From Blastocatellia bacterium (GTDB lineage: Bacteria; Acidobacteriota; Blastocatellia; Pyrinomonadales; Pyrinomonadaceae), in NCBI GenBank assembly GCA_016789265.1, contig JAEUQK010000031.1, forward strand, positions 1 through 64,000: a stretch of 64,000 nt of DNA. The letters run 5' to 3'. A model generated the notes under the pieces. It saw only the letters and a program-made list of their open reading frames with translations. It searched no databases and was not told where the DNA came from. The translations under genes and the position numbers were made by a program. Shown in pieces: positions 28,918 to 38,179 of this stretch. Every line of letters begins with the position of its first letter. The first letter of the stretch is position 1.

Positions 28918-29289
28918 ATGGAACAATTTGTACTTGTAGCTGACGACGATCCGGCGATGTTGAAACTTGTTTCGACAATAGTCGAGGCTGAGGGATTTAT
29001 TGCCGCGACAGCAAATAACGGAAAAGAGGCCTATTCAGCACTTAAGTCTGGAGCAGAATTCGTGCTTGCGGTCGTCGATGTCATGATGCCGTACATCGAA
29101 GGAACCGAGTTGGTCAAATTCATGCAGGCCGATGAACGGTTCAAACATATCCCGGTAATAATGATGACCGGTGAACGGAGTGCAAAACTGACCGGTGAAG
29201 CGCTGGCGGCCGGTGCCATTGCGTTTTTGCCCAAGCCCTTTACTAATGCGCAACTTCGGACGACAATGCGAACCCTTGTTCAAAAGTAG
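28918..29289 (+). CDS. Single-domain response regulator (CheY-like)
   Basis: 123 residues, one receiver domain and nothing else. The acidic pair is in LVADDDPAML, the phospho-Asp in AVVDVMMPY, the Thr switch in IMMTGE and the Lys in LPKPF. It passes on a phosphoryl group or binds a partner, with no DNA-binding part of its own. No kinase is adjacent. It starts 19 bases after the pdxA terminator, so it needs a promoter in pdxA or read-through. Confidence 0.9.
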   Translation: MEQFVLVADDDPAMLKLVSTIVEAEGFIAATANNGKEAYSALKSGAEFVLAVVDVMMPYIEGTELVKFMQADERFKHIPVIMMTGERSAKLTGEALAAGAIAFLPKPFTNAQLRTTMRTLVQK

Positions 29290-29394
29290 AATAACTCGCC
29301 GCTGCATCAGATTTCTTGACGCGAACAGCGTCTAGTGTTAGTTTTCAGAAAACAATTCGCAGATATTCCACCTGTTAAGGAGCCAGATCTACAC

Positions 29395-30711
29395 GTGTCT
29401 AAACGTAAGCTTTTATTAGCCGATGATTCGATAACGATCCAGAAGGTCATAAACCTGACCTTTGCTGACGAAGGAATTGACGTTGTGACGGTCGGCGACG
29501 GCGATTCGGCGATGCAGAGAATAATGGATGACCTGCCCGATATCGTCCTGGCCGATGTTAATATGCCCGGACTGACCGGGTATCAGATCTGCGAGATACT
29601 TCGCGAGAATGAAGCTACGCGGCATATTCCGGTGATCCTGTTGGTCGGTTCGTTTGAACCGTTTGACGAGGCCGAAGCATCTCGCGTCGGCGCGACTTCG
29701 TATCTTACAAAGCCATTCCAGTCTATCCGTCAGCTGGTCGCTCAGGTCAATGAACTCATAAAAACACCGGAGCCGGAAGCGCCTTCGGAGGAGTTGGTTG
29801 ATGCAAAGGGACCCGAACGAGGACAAAATGTGATCGCTGAGACGTCACAACCAACTGAAACCTCCCAGTTCGAGACGTTTCGCGAGGACAGGCTCTTTGT
29901 CATGGGAACCGAGACGATCTACCAGAAGCCGATCAATACCGCCGAAGCGGTGATACAACCTCAGGAAACGGTCTTGGATGAATCGGATGATATTGACAGC
30001 CTCTATCGTCAAAGTGTGGCGAACCACGTTAAAACCGATGACGAATTGATCCCGAGTTTCCCTGACGTAGGTATAGACGACGAGATGATCGAGACGAGCT
30101 TTTCAGCATCGGAGGCCGAAACCGACCGCTTGATGATACAGGAACCATCTGAATCGACGCCATATGAAGGTCAGTTCGAGGAAAAACAGGATCTCGGTGG
30201 CTTGGAAAATGAAGGATCTTCCGATGAAAGAATCGATGAAGCCCAAAGTGCGCCCGTGTTTACCGAGCCGGTGGGTGAGCTATCTCGCTATGATCACACA
30301 CCGACTGTAAATGATCAGACCGAACGTCTGGATCCGGCGGTGGCTGAGGCGATCGTAAGTGAGACTGCAAGAAGGATGGAGGAAGGGCAACCCGAGTCTT
30401 ATCAGCCGGAAGACCTTGCTGCTACGCTGCCGAATCTGGACATTTCTCCAATGCCGTTCTCTGAACCGGGGATCGGTGAAGATACCGTTCGGATGGAATC
30501 ACGTTTTGATACCAAAGGCTCTGGAACGGTCGAATTCGAGGAGATCGACCTGTTGGAGCTTCCGCCTCCCGGGTCCGAGCCGATGGTGGAGATAACCTCA
30601 CCGGGGAACGCACTGGAGCAAGGTAGTAACAAGCAGGTGGTGAGCCTCTCGCCAGAGTTGATCGAGATGATCGCTCAGCGCGTTATTGAAAAGATGTCCG
30701 AAAAGTATTGA
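29395..30711 (+). CDS. Response regulator with long acidic linker and C-terminal helix
   Basis: 438 residues from the GTG at 29395, preceded by AAGGAG at 29377-29382; a GTG at 29335 is in frame but has no such site. The receiver domain (LLLADDSITIQKV, VLADVNMPG, YLTKPF) covers about residues 1-125. The middle 290 residues are acidic and of low complexity. The end, VSLSPELIEMIAQRVIEKMSEK, is a helix of the type seen at the end of FrzS-like or polarity regulators in myxobacteria and acidobacteria. It may act by protein contact. This is an inference from shape. Confidence 0.75.
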   Translation: MSKRKLLLADDSITIQKVINLTFADEGIDVVTVGDGDSAMQRIMDDLPDIVLADVNMPGLTGYQICEILRENEATRHIPVILLVGSFEPFDEAEASRVGATSYLTKPFQSIRQLVAQVNELIKTPEPEAPSEELVDAKGPERGQNVIAETSQPTETSQFETFREDRLFVMGTETIYQKPINTAEAVIQPQETVLDESDDIDSLYRQSVANHVKTDDELIPSFPDVGIDDEMIETSFSASEAETDRLMIQEPSESTPYEGQFEEKQDLGGLENEGSSDERIDEAQSAPVFTEPVGELSRYDHTPTVNDQTERLDPAVAEAIVSETARRMEEGQPESYQPEDLAATLPNLDISPMPFSEPGIGEDTVRMESRFDTKGSGTVEFEEIDLLELPPPGSEPMVEITSPGNALEQGSNKQVVSLSPELIEMIAQRVIEKMSEKY

Positions 30712-30732
30712 TCAAGATCGAGTCAGGTTAAC

Positions 30733-30776
30733 CGCCCGCTTTTATTCGAGAGATGAAAGCGGGCGATTTTTGTTTT
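30733..30776 (+). terminator. Rho-independent terminator before valS
   Basis: CGCCCGCTTT (30733-30742) pairs with AAAGCGGGCG (30756-30765), loop 13 bases, followed by TTTTTGTTTT. Confidence 0.88.
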
Positions 30777-30795
30777 ATCATCTAAGTTTTACCTT

Positions 30796-33540
30796 ATGGA
30801 AATCGCAAAGGCCTACGATCCAAAAGAAGCCGAATCAAAACACTACGAACGATGGGAATCGAACGGGTTCTTCCGTCCCGAGATAAACGAAGACCCGGAT
30901 GCACCGAAGTACTCGATCGTGATCCCGCCGCCGAATGTGACGGGAAGCCTTCACATGGGCCACGCCTTGCAGCACACCCTGATGGACGTTCTGACGCGTT
31001 GGAAACGGATGCAGGGATTTAGGACGCTCTGGCTCCCCGGGACGGATCATGCAGGTATCTCGGTGCAGCGAAAGGTCGTCGAGCAATTAAAGAAGGAAGA
31101 AAACAAGACGCCGCTCGACGTCGGTCGTGAGGAATTCGTTCGGCGAGCATGGGCCTGGAAAGAACAATACGGAAACACGATCACGGAGCAAATGCGCCGC
31201 GAAGGAGCCTCGGTCGATTGGACCCGGCATCGTTTCACGATGGATGATGATCTTTCGAAGGCGGTTCGCAGTGTTTTCTGCACGCTGTATGACGAAGGCT
31301 GGATCTACCGCGGACTTCGCATCGTAAATTGGTGTCCAAAGGACAAGACCGTTCTTTCCGACCTTGAAGTAAAAGAAGAAACGAAAAAAGACGGCAAGCT
31401 GACATATCTGAAATACCCCGTCGTTGGCACGGACCAAACCGTGACGGTGGCTACCACGCGCCCTGAGACTATGCTCGGCGATACGGCGGTTGCTGTAAAT
31501 CCAAAGGACGAAAGGTACAAAGGCCTGATCGGCAAAACCATAGCGTTGCCGCTGACGGACCGTGAGATACCGATCGTCGCCGACGAGTATGTTGACGCGG
31601 AATTCGGAACCGGAGCGGTTAAGGTCACGCCGGCACACGACGCGAACGATTATCAGATCGGTCTCCGGCACGACCTTGAACAGCTTCTCGTAATGAACGA
31701 CGACGGCACGATGAATGCCGCCGCCGGGGCCGATCTTGATGGTCTTGATCGCTTCAAAGCTCGCGAAATCGTCGTCGAGCGATTTAAAGATCTTGGCCTG
31801 TTGGACAAGGTCGAGGACTACGAGATCTCGCTTCCCATATGCGAACGTTGTAAGACGGTCGTCGAACCGATACTTTCTGAGCAGTGGTTCGTGAAGATGG
31901 ACGAAATGCGGGACATGGCGCTCGAACTCATGCGAACCGAGGGCGTGCCGCATTTCTCGCCGCAGGTTCCGCACGAAAAGGTTTACACGGCATGGCTGGA
32001 AAACCTGAAGGATTGGACGATCTCACGGCAGCTTTGGTGGGGCCATCAGATACCTGCATGGTATGACGCGGACGGCAGTGTGTATGTCGCTCGTACCGAG
32101 GAGGAAGCTCGCGATAAAGCCGGCGGGAAAGATCTCACACAAGATCAGGACGTGCTCGACACATGGTTTTCGTCCGGGCTTTGGGCGTTTTCGACATTCG
32201 GCTGGACGGGGAACAGCGGCAAGGGGCCAGTGGCCAGTAGGCAGTCGGACGAACAGCCCGCCGTCAACAGACGCCCGCCGACAGACCTTGACATCTACCT
32301 TCCAACCGATGTTCTCGTCACCGGCCGCGACATTATATTTCTGTGGGTTTCGAGAATGATAATGCTCACGCGAAAATTCACGGGGAAAAAGGCATTTGAT
32401 GACGTGGTCATCACCGGCACCGTTCTCGGCAAAGACGGCAAGCCGATGTCGAAGTCGCGAAACAACGGCGTCGATCCGATCGAGATGTTCGACAAATTTG
32501 GAGTGGATGCAACGCGCATTTATCTCGCCTCGATCGCGACCGGGGCGGATATCAAATGGAATGACCTGCTGATCGAAACATATCGAAACTTTGCTAACAA
32601 GATCTGGAACGCTACGCGGTTTTGTTTGATGAATTCCGAAGGAGCGAGGGTCGATCATTTGAGCCTTTTGGACCGAGACGGCCTTTCGCTTCCCGATAAG
32701 TGGATCATCTCGCGACTCAATCAGACAGCGATCGATGTGAACAAAGCCCTCGGAAAGTACGAATTTCACACTGCAGTTTCACTGCTTTATCACTTCTTCT
32801 GGGACGATTTCTGCGATTGGTACATCGAACTTAAAAAGGACGAGATCAACACAGGAGACGTTGAAGCAACGACAAGGATATTGACGATCCTCGAGATCGC
32901 TCTTAGGATGCTCCATCCTTTCATGCCGTATCTCACTGAAGAGTTGTGGCTGAAACTTCCAGGGGCTTCGGCTGAGATGCTCGCTCCGGCGTATAAGAAT
33001 GCCGGCGCGACGATAATGCTGACGGCGTTCCCACCCGGAGATGAGAGTGCGATCGACGCGGCTGCCGAAGCCGAGATGCAGTCTGTCATCGATCTGATCA
33101 AGAAGGTACGCAATATCCGCTCTGAGATGAACATCAAGCCGAGCGACCGCGTCTCGATCCACGTTGCGGCCAGCGCCGAGATGCAGTCGATCTTTGCGGC
33201 CAATGAAGCGCAGATCAAAAAGCTTGCGCGTGCTGATAGTATTGTTCTCGGCGATTCGCTCGATGTGCCAAAGGCGTCGGCGAAAGCGGTGCTTTCAGGC
33301 GGTGCCGAGATCGCGGTCCCGCTCGAAGGCCTGATCGATTTCGACAAGGAACGCGAACGGCTGCAAAGCCAGATCGCCAAGCTCGACACCGAGCTCCAAC
33401 GCCTCAACGGCCAACTCTCGAACGCGAATTTTGTTGAGAGGGCTCCAGCTGAGAAGGTTCAGGAGTTGAGGGAAAGAAAGGAAGAGATCGAGCAGCAGAC
33501 TGCGACCCTGAGAATGAATTTGGAGGCTCTAAATGCATGA
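30796..33540 (+). CDS. valS: Valyl-tRNA synthetase
   Basis: 914 residues, class I. HIGH motif as HMGH (in GSLHMGHAL), the editing domain with TTRPETMLGDTAVAV, the KMSKS motif as PMSKS, the anticodon-binding part and a C-terminal coiled coil (from DFDKERERLQSQI). It charges tRNA-Val. Between LWAFSTFGW and PTDVLVTG there are about 32 residues where E. coli has about 11, and the extra DNA contains a heptamer tandem repeat. Catalytic motifs are intact, so it should be active. Its end overlaps the next gene by 8 bases. Confidence 0.97.
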   Translation: MEIAKAYDPKEAESKHYERWESNGFFRPEINEDPDAPKYSIVIPPPNVTGSLHMGHALQHTLMDVLTRWKRMQGFRTLWLPGTDHAGISVQRKVVEQLKKEENKTPLDVGREEFVRRAWAWKEQYGNTITEQMRREGASVDWTRHRFTMDDDLSKAVRSVFCTLYDEGWIYRGLRIVNWCPKDKTVLSDLEVKEETKKDGKLTYLKYPVVGTDQTVTVATTRPETMLGDTAVAVNPKDERYKGLIGKTIALPLTDREIPIVADEYVDAEFGTGAVKVTPAHDANDYQIGLRHDLEQLLVMNDDGTMNAAAGADLDGLDRFKAREIVVERFKDLGLLDKVEDYEISLPICERCKTVVEPILSEQWFVKMDEMRDMALELMRTEGVPHFSPQVPHEKVYTAWLENLKDWTISRQLWWGHQIPAWYDADGSVYVARTEEEARDKAGGKDLTQDQDVLDTWFSSGLWAFSTFGWTGNSGKGPVASRQSDEQPAVNRRPPTDLDIYLPTDVLVTGRDIIFLWVSRMIMLTRKFTGKKAFDDVVITGTVLGKDGKPMSKSRNNGVDPIEMFDKFGVDATRIYLASIATGADIKWNDLLIETYRNFANKIWNATRFCLMNSEGARVDHLSLLDRDGLSLPDKWIISRLNQTAIDVNKALGKYEFHTAVSLLYHFFWDDFCDWYIELKKDEINTGDVEATTRILTILEIALRMLHPFMPYLTEELWLKLPGASAEMLAPAYKNAGATIMLTAFPPGDESAIDAAAEAEMQSVIDLIKKVRNIRSEMNIKPSDRVSIHVAASAEMQSIFAANEAQIKKLARADSIVLGDSLDVPKASAKAVLSGGAEIAVPLEGLIDFDKERERLQSQIAKLDTELQRLNGQLSNANFVERAPAEKVQELRERKEEIEQQTATLRMNLEALNA
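32225..32245. repeat. Heptamer repeat inside valS
   Basis: GGCCAGT GGCCAGT AGGCAGT, three heptamers in a row, translated in frame as part of GPVASRQS. The same heptamer pattern (GAACAGT x3) is at 9730-9750 outside genes. Confidence 0.75.
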
Positions 33541-34195
33541 GATCGTCAAGAGCTTGCTAACGCCCGTTTTGATCGGTTTCCTATTGAGTCTAGGGCACAC
33601 CGTTTTTTGCCAGTCAAAACTAATTGACACGACCGAACTTAATATTGCATTCATGCAGAGCGACCCCGCGGGAAGGTTTCGTTCCTGGCGATCAACGCAT
33701 GAACAAAATTACGTCTTGCAGGGCAAGAAAAAAAGTGTAAAGGCGACTCGTGAAATTGTCAGCCAAAACGTCTGGCGCGAGGCGGATACTGAGGTTTCAG
33801 ATAACACGACAAAGATAAGCGAAGTCATTTATCTAAACGGAACGTACTATTGCCGCACCGATGGAGGGCCGTGGAAGAAGGCGAGCATCAACTGCAGCAC
33901 CGGTTCCGGATCAGGCTGGCTCCCGCCGGATTATCAGGAGGAAGGAGTTTCATCAGTAGAAAATGCGATTCTCGGTAAAGCTCCTGTAAAATTGTACAAA
34001 TTCCGAGTTGTTTATAAGAACTCCGACGGGACCGAGCGACTCTATGAGCGGAACTTCTGGGTGAACCTGGCGGGGCAACGGTTGAAGGCGGAAGCTGCCA
34101 TAAAGGTGGCGGTTACGAGCGAAATTCTCGAAAACTATTCAGAAATCTATGAATACAATGTGGCCGGCCTAAAAATTGTCGCCCCGATCAAATAA
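33533..34195 (+). CDS. Secreted protein of unknown function
   Basis: 220 residues. A signal peptide (about 1-26, ending TVFCQ) predicts export. The mature part is mostly beta-type with two Cys that could pair (YYCRTDG and SINCSTG). No known domain was recognised. Its ATG lies within the last codons of valS (8-base overlap), so it is translated from the valS message; nadC follows 4 bases later. The link between a secreted protein and these two genes is probably only shared transcription. Confidence 0.75.
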   Translation: MHEIVKSLLTPVLIGFLLSLGHTVFCQSKLIDTTELNIAFMQSDPAGRFRSWRSTHEQNYVLQGKKKSVKATREIVSQNVWREADTEVSDNTTKISEVIYLNGTYYCRTDGGPWKKASINCSTGSGSGWLPPDYQEEGVSSVENAILGKAPVKLYKFRVVYKNSDGTERLYERNFWVNLAGQRLKAEAAIKVAVTSEILENYSEIYEYNVAGLKIVAPIK

Positions 34196-34199
34196 AATT

Positions 34200-35057
34200 A
34201 TGAACTGGCTCGACAATGGTGAAGTTCTCGCGTCGATCGGCCATTATTTGGCTGAGGACATTGGCCGCGGCGATATTACGACGTCTTCTACGGTGCCGCC
34301 GGAGGTTCGCGGTATGGGGCGTTTTTTGGCCAAGGAAGACATCGTGATCTGCGGAATGGAGGTCGCCGAGGCTGTTTTTGCGCATCTTGATGCCGAAGTC
34401 GGCGAGATCGAAACGACCTATTCCGACGGAGACGAAGTCAGCGTGGGAACGGTCTTCGGCACGCTTAAAGGATATGCGGATGTTCTATTGACGGGCGAAC
34501 GGGTCGCGCTGAATTTGCTCCAGCGAATGTCGGGAGTGGCGACTCTGACGCGAGCGTATGTGAAGGCGATCGAAGGAACCAATGCGGTGATCGTCGATAC
34601 ACGAAAGACTACTCCGGGACTCCGTTTGCTCGAAAAATATGCTGTGACGATCGGCGGGGGAAAGAATCATCGAATGGGGCTCGATGACGGCGTTCTGATC
34701 AAGGACAATCATATCGCGCTTGCCGGCGGCGTTACCGAAGCCGTTCGGGCGGCAAAGGATATGGCAGGCCATCTGCACAAGATCGAGGTCGAGATCACGA
34801 ATTGGGCACAGCTTCGCGAAGCGATCGAGGCCGGTGCCGATATCGTGATGTTGGATAACCAGACGCCTGACGAAGCGGCGAAATTGGTCCAGATGTCGCG
34901 TGATCTGAACCCGAACGTCCTCATCGAAGCCTCAGGTGGAATGGATCTCGACCGCGTCCGTTCGTTTGCGGAAGCTGGCGTCGATCTGATCTCGGTCGGG
35001 CGACTGACTCACTCCGCAAGGGCAGTCGATATTTCGTTCAAGATCCAGACGATGTAA
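34200..35057 (+). CDS. nadC: Nicotinate-nucleotide pyrophosphorylase (carboxylating)
   Basis: 285 residues from the ATG at 34200. EDIGRGDITTSS, VDTRKTTPGLRLLEKYAV, GGGKNHRMGLDDGVLIKDNH and EASGGMDLDRVR are the NadC/QPRTase motifs that hold quinolinate and PRPP. It makes nicotinate mononucleotide for NAD. Its last 20 bases overlap the end of the protease gene on the other strand. Confidence 0.96.
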   Translation: MNWLDNGEVLASIGHYLAEDIGRGDITTSSTVPPEVRGMGRFLAKEDIVICGMEVAEAVFAHLDAEVGEIETTYSDGDEVSVGTVFGTLKGYADVLLTGERVALNLLQRMSGVATLTRAYVKAIEGTNAVIVDTRKTTPGLRLLEKYAVTIGGGKNHRMGLDDGVLIKDNHIALAGGVTEAVRAAKDMAGHLHKIEVEITNWAQLREAIEAGADIVMLDNQTPDEAAKLVQMSRDLNPNVLIEASGGMDLDRVRSFAEAGVDLISVGRLTHSARAVDISFKIQTM

Positions 35058-35976
35058 GGTCAGCATCGAGTTTATGAGAGGTCGATCCTGACATTAGCCT
35101 GCTGAAGGGAACAAAGTAGAGAGCCGTCGCCGAAACGATCAGGGCGATCGTCGTAATTATCCCGCCCTCTATTCCATAATCGCCGCCGGTGATCCATGCC
35201 GGGCCGGTATCGGTTTCTCGCATGATCGGCGCCTTCACAATTTCGGTAATGCCGCTGACTTCCACGCCGAAGATCGATCCCTGTGTCCAATTCCAAGCGA
35301 GGTGCAAGCCGAACGGCAGCCAGAGATCGCGTGACCTCAGGTACGCGACGGAGAACCAGATCCCCGCAACAAAAGTGTTCAGCCACGAAAATATATTTGC
35401 GGATGGATTGGCATTGTGCACGGTCGCAAACAGCGTCGAGGTCAGTAATATTCCGAACCAGGTCATTTGCGAACGAACAAACGTCTGCAGAATGTAGCCG
35501 CGAAAGAGTGCCTCTTCGAAAGCCGCCGCGGCCGCAAAGATCAGGAATGAGACGACTAGAGTTGTGAGAATAGATGACCATGACGCGTCTGCGTTTACCT
35601 GAAACGACAACCCGCCCGCTGCGATACCGATCATCGCCGCCAGCGAAAAGGTCAATACTCCGATCAAAAGTCCGAATACAAAGCGTAACCACCAACCCTT
35701 CAAGAAACCGGCGCCCAGGGCAGTGAAGGGCAGTCCTTCGAGATACTTTCCACAAAGCCAGCCGATAAGCAGAGCGACGAACAGCGACACCAGTCCGTTT
35801 ACAACGAAGAATGTCGACGTCCCGGGGGCGGTGTCTTTCGAGATACCGACGAGGGCCGCGACAACCGCAGTACCCATTACCAAACCAGCAAAAATGAAGC
35901 CAAGGATGAAGATCGCGAACCGCCATCCGCTGCGAAGTTTGCTGTCACTTCCAAAAAGAATTTCTGCAGATTTCAT
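35038..35976 (-). CDS. CPBP-family intramembrane metalloprotease
   Basis: 312 residues from the ATG at 35976 (a GTG three codons earlier is possible; the long open frame further upstream overlaps the kinase gene and is not real). About eight membrane helices. The ABI/CAAX motifs are AAAFEEALFRGYILQ (Glu-Glu and Arg), a following TLFATVHNANP (His), and GLHLAWNWTQG (His and Asn). Members cleave prenylated or membrane proteins or protect against bacteriocins. The substrate is not known. It converges on nadC and the tails overlap by 20 bases. Confidence 0.85.
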   Translation of the reverse strand: MKSAEILFGSDSKLRSGWRFAIFILGFIFAGLVMGTAVVAALVGISKDTAPGTSTFFVVNGLVSLFVALLIGWLCGKYLEGLPFTALGAGFLKGWWLRFVFGLLIGVLTFSLAAMIGIAAGGLSFQVNADASWSSILTTLVVSFLIFAAAAAFEEALFRGYILQTFVRSQMTWFGILLTSTLFATVHNANPSANIFSWLNTFVAGIWFSVAYLRSRDLWLPFGLHLAWNWTQGSIFGVEVSGITEIVKAPIMRETDTGPAWITGGDYGIEGGIITTIALIVSATALYFVPFSRLMSGSTSHKLDADLTSSGS

Positions 35977-36061
35977 TGATGTCACTGAGTTTAGCCGACT
36001 CCTTAAGTCCCGACAACCCCCGAAAAAGTAAGATCGGAACTGTGTTAAACTTGCAGTCGCA

Positions 36062-38179
36062 GTGAAAGAGAAAGCTCCAAAGCAAAGCCGCCTATTACTC
36101 ATGATTCTCGGAGTATTGGTATTTGGATTGCTGATACTTCTTATCCTTTTCCAGTCGTCAAATCTCTGGAAAGACCTTTCTGTCGATTCGGCCAGCGACA
36201 CTCTCTTGCTATACGGGCTTTCTTCGCTCAACGTCGCTGCGTTCGTTATCTTCGGCTTTATTTTCCTCCGGAGCCTCGTAAAGCTGATGCGCGAGCGTCG
36301 AACGCTCCAGCTAGGTTCCAAGATCAAATCGCGTCTGTTCTTTTATTTCGCACTGGTAAGCATTCTGCCGATCGTCGCAATGGCAGTATTCTCTTACCTT
36401 TTCCTGAATCGTGCGCTCGACCGCTGGTTCACTCAGATACCCGAAAATGTCGTCCGCGAAGCCCGCGAAGTCCAAAACAAATCGAACGCCGAACAATTTA
36501 CCCGGCTTCAAGAGACCGCAAATATGATCGCCGCCTCATTGGATGGCCGGCCAGTTAGCGAAGTGACATTGGAACAGCTCGTAAAGGCTGGTGATCTTGC
36601 CTATGCTGAAATTCTGGACGAACAGAATCGCCCGATCGTCTCTACAAGAGTCGATCCTGCACGGCCGGAAATAGCTCTAATAAGGTCAGGGAGATTTGAC
36701 GATCCCGCGCTGAGGGACGGCGTTGGGATCGATGCGGCCACTGCGGTGCTCGCAAACGGCCATCGACTCATAATTGCCCCGAACCTTCGGGATACAGAGA
36801 GCGTCAGCCTAATGGTCGATGATTCACTATCTGAATTCGACCGGCTTAAAGGTCAACAGGCAACCGTAAGACAGATAGGGTTTCTGACCCTTGGTGTCCT
36901 GACCTTTTTGCTGATCTTTGCCTCGTCGTGGACTGCGTTTTACATAGCTCGAGGGCTGACCGTTCCCATAAAGGCACTTGCAGAGGGAGCAGAAAAGATC
37001 GCACGGGGCGATCTCGGCCACCGTGTGGACGTATTGGCCGAGGATGAACTCGCGTTACTTGTCTGGACGTTCAATGACATGTCAGGCAAACTCGAGGCGA
37101 ATGCGGCTGAATTGACCGAACGTAGGCGGTATATCGAGACAGTTCTGCTCTCGCTCCCGACAGGGGTTATCTCGGTTGATTCGGAGGGACTTGTCAGTAC
37201 GATCAATCCGTCGGCGAGGTCTATTTTGAGACTCGAGCGGGTCGACATTTTGGGTACCGGATTGCTGGATCACCTGGGGGAAGCAGATCGCACCATATTT
37301 GAACGAGTTATCGCTCGTGCCAAGCGTATCGGCCACGCATCCGAACAGACCAAATTGGCCCTTCCGGTCGGAAATGGAGGCATATCTCAGGAAGGATCGC
37401 CTATCTCTTTGACTGCGACCGCATTGCCCGAAAATAGCGGCGTGGTACTTGTCATCGAGGATCTGTCCGAACTTATTGCCGCACAGCGTGCCTCTGCATG
37501 GCAGGAAGTTGCCCGCCGGATGGCGCACGAGATCAAAAATCCCCTCACGCCGATCCAGCTTTCCGCTGAACGGATCGCAAAGCGGGCGTCAACCGATCCC
37601 GAAGCGTCCGGGTCGGGCCTCGCGACCACTTTGATCCGTGAAGGGACTGATACGATCCTGCGTGAGGTTCAGAGTCTAAAGGCAATGGTCGACGAGTTTT
37701 CGCGTTTTGCACGCCTTCCTGACGCTCGATTGGAGCTTGGATCCGTAAACACGGTGGTCAATCAGGCGGCGGAGCTGTATAAGGACAGAGGCGCTGAGAT
37801 CCTCATTGAGCTCAACTTATCCGCGGACCTACCTGCTGCACTGATCGACCATGAGCAGCTAAAGCGCGTGTTTGTGAATTTGATAGATAATGCGATCGAA
37901 GCCCCGACGGATGAGCCGGCAAAGACCGTCACTATCACTTCGCGGCATGAAAACGCACGTGACTTGATCGTCGTGGAGATCTCGGATAATGGAAACGGGA
38001 TCGACCCAGGTGATTATCAAAAGCTGTTCCAACCCTATTTTTCGACAAAGGGCCGCGGAACCGGGCTCGGACTCGCGATCGTGAATCGCATCGTGACGGA
38101 GCATCACGGAAAGATCAAAGCGGTTCCGAATCAACCAAAAGGTGCAAGGTTTATTGTCGAGCTTCCGCTTGCGGCCTAG
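36062..38179 (+). CDS. NtrY-like membrane sensor histidine kinase
   Basis: 705 residues starting at a GTG. Three membrane helices at the N-terminus plus one at about residue 285, a periplasmic sensing region between, a HAMP domain (RGLTVPIKALAEGAEKIARGD), a PAS-like domain, a HisKA domain with the phospho-His in MAHEIKNPLTP, and an ATPase domain with DNGNGI and GTGLGLAIV. This order is typical of NtrY. The matching NtrX-like regulator lies 700 bases further with a lipase-like gene on the other strand between. It probably senses redox or nitrogen state at the envelope. Confidence 0.88.
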   Translation: MKEKAPKQSRLLLMILGVLVFGLLILLILFQSSNLWKDLSVDSASDTLLLYGLSSLNVAAFVIFGFIFLRSLVKLMRERRTLQLGSKIKSRLFFYFALVSILPIVAMAVFSYLFLNRALDRWFTQIPENVVREAREVQNKSNAEQFTRLQETANMIAASLDGRPVSEVTLEQLVKAGDLAYAEILDEQNRPIVSTRVDPARPEIALIRSGRFDDPALRDGVGIDAATAVLANGHRLIIAPNLRDTESVSLMVDDSLSEFDRLKGQQATVRQIGFLTLGVLTFLLIFASSWTAFYIARGLTVPIKALAEGAEKIARGDLGHRVDVLAEDELALLVWTFNDMSGKLEANAAELTERRRYIETVLLSLPTGVISVDSEGLVSTINPSARSILRLERVDILGTGLLDHLGEADRTIFERVIARAKRIGHASEQTKLALPVGNGGISQEGSPISLTATALPENSGVVLVIEDLSELIAAQRASAWQEVARRMAHEIKNPLTPIQLSAERIAKRASTDPEASGSGLATTLIREGTDTILREVQSLKAMVDEFSRFARLPDARLELGSVNTVVNQAAELYKDRGAEILIELNLSADLPAALIDHEQLKRVFVNLIDNAIEAPTDEPAKTVTITSRHENARDLIVVEISDNGNGIDPGDYQKLFQPYFSTKGRGTGLGLAIVNRIVTEHHGKIKAVPNQPKGARFIVELPLAA

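Noticed and set aside
31087..31974. 295-residue minus-strand frame in valS
   Set aside because: Antisense to well conserved valS coding sequence; the protein has no recognisable features.
35038..36327. 429-residue protease frame
   Set aside because: The upstream third is opposite to the kinase gene and lacks family features; ATG 35976 is preferred.
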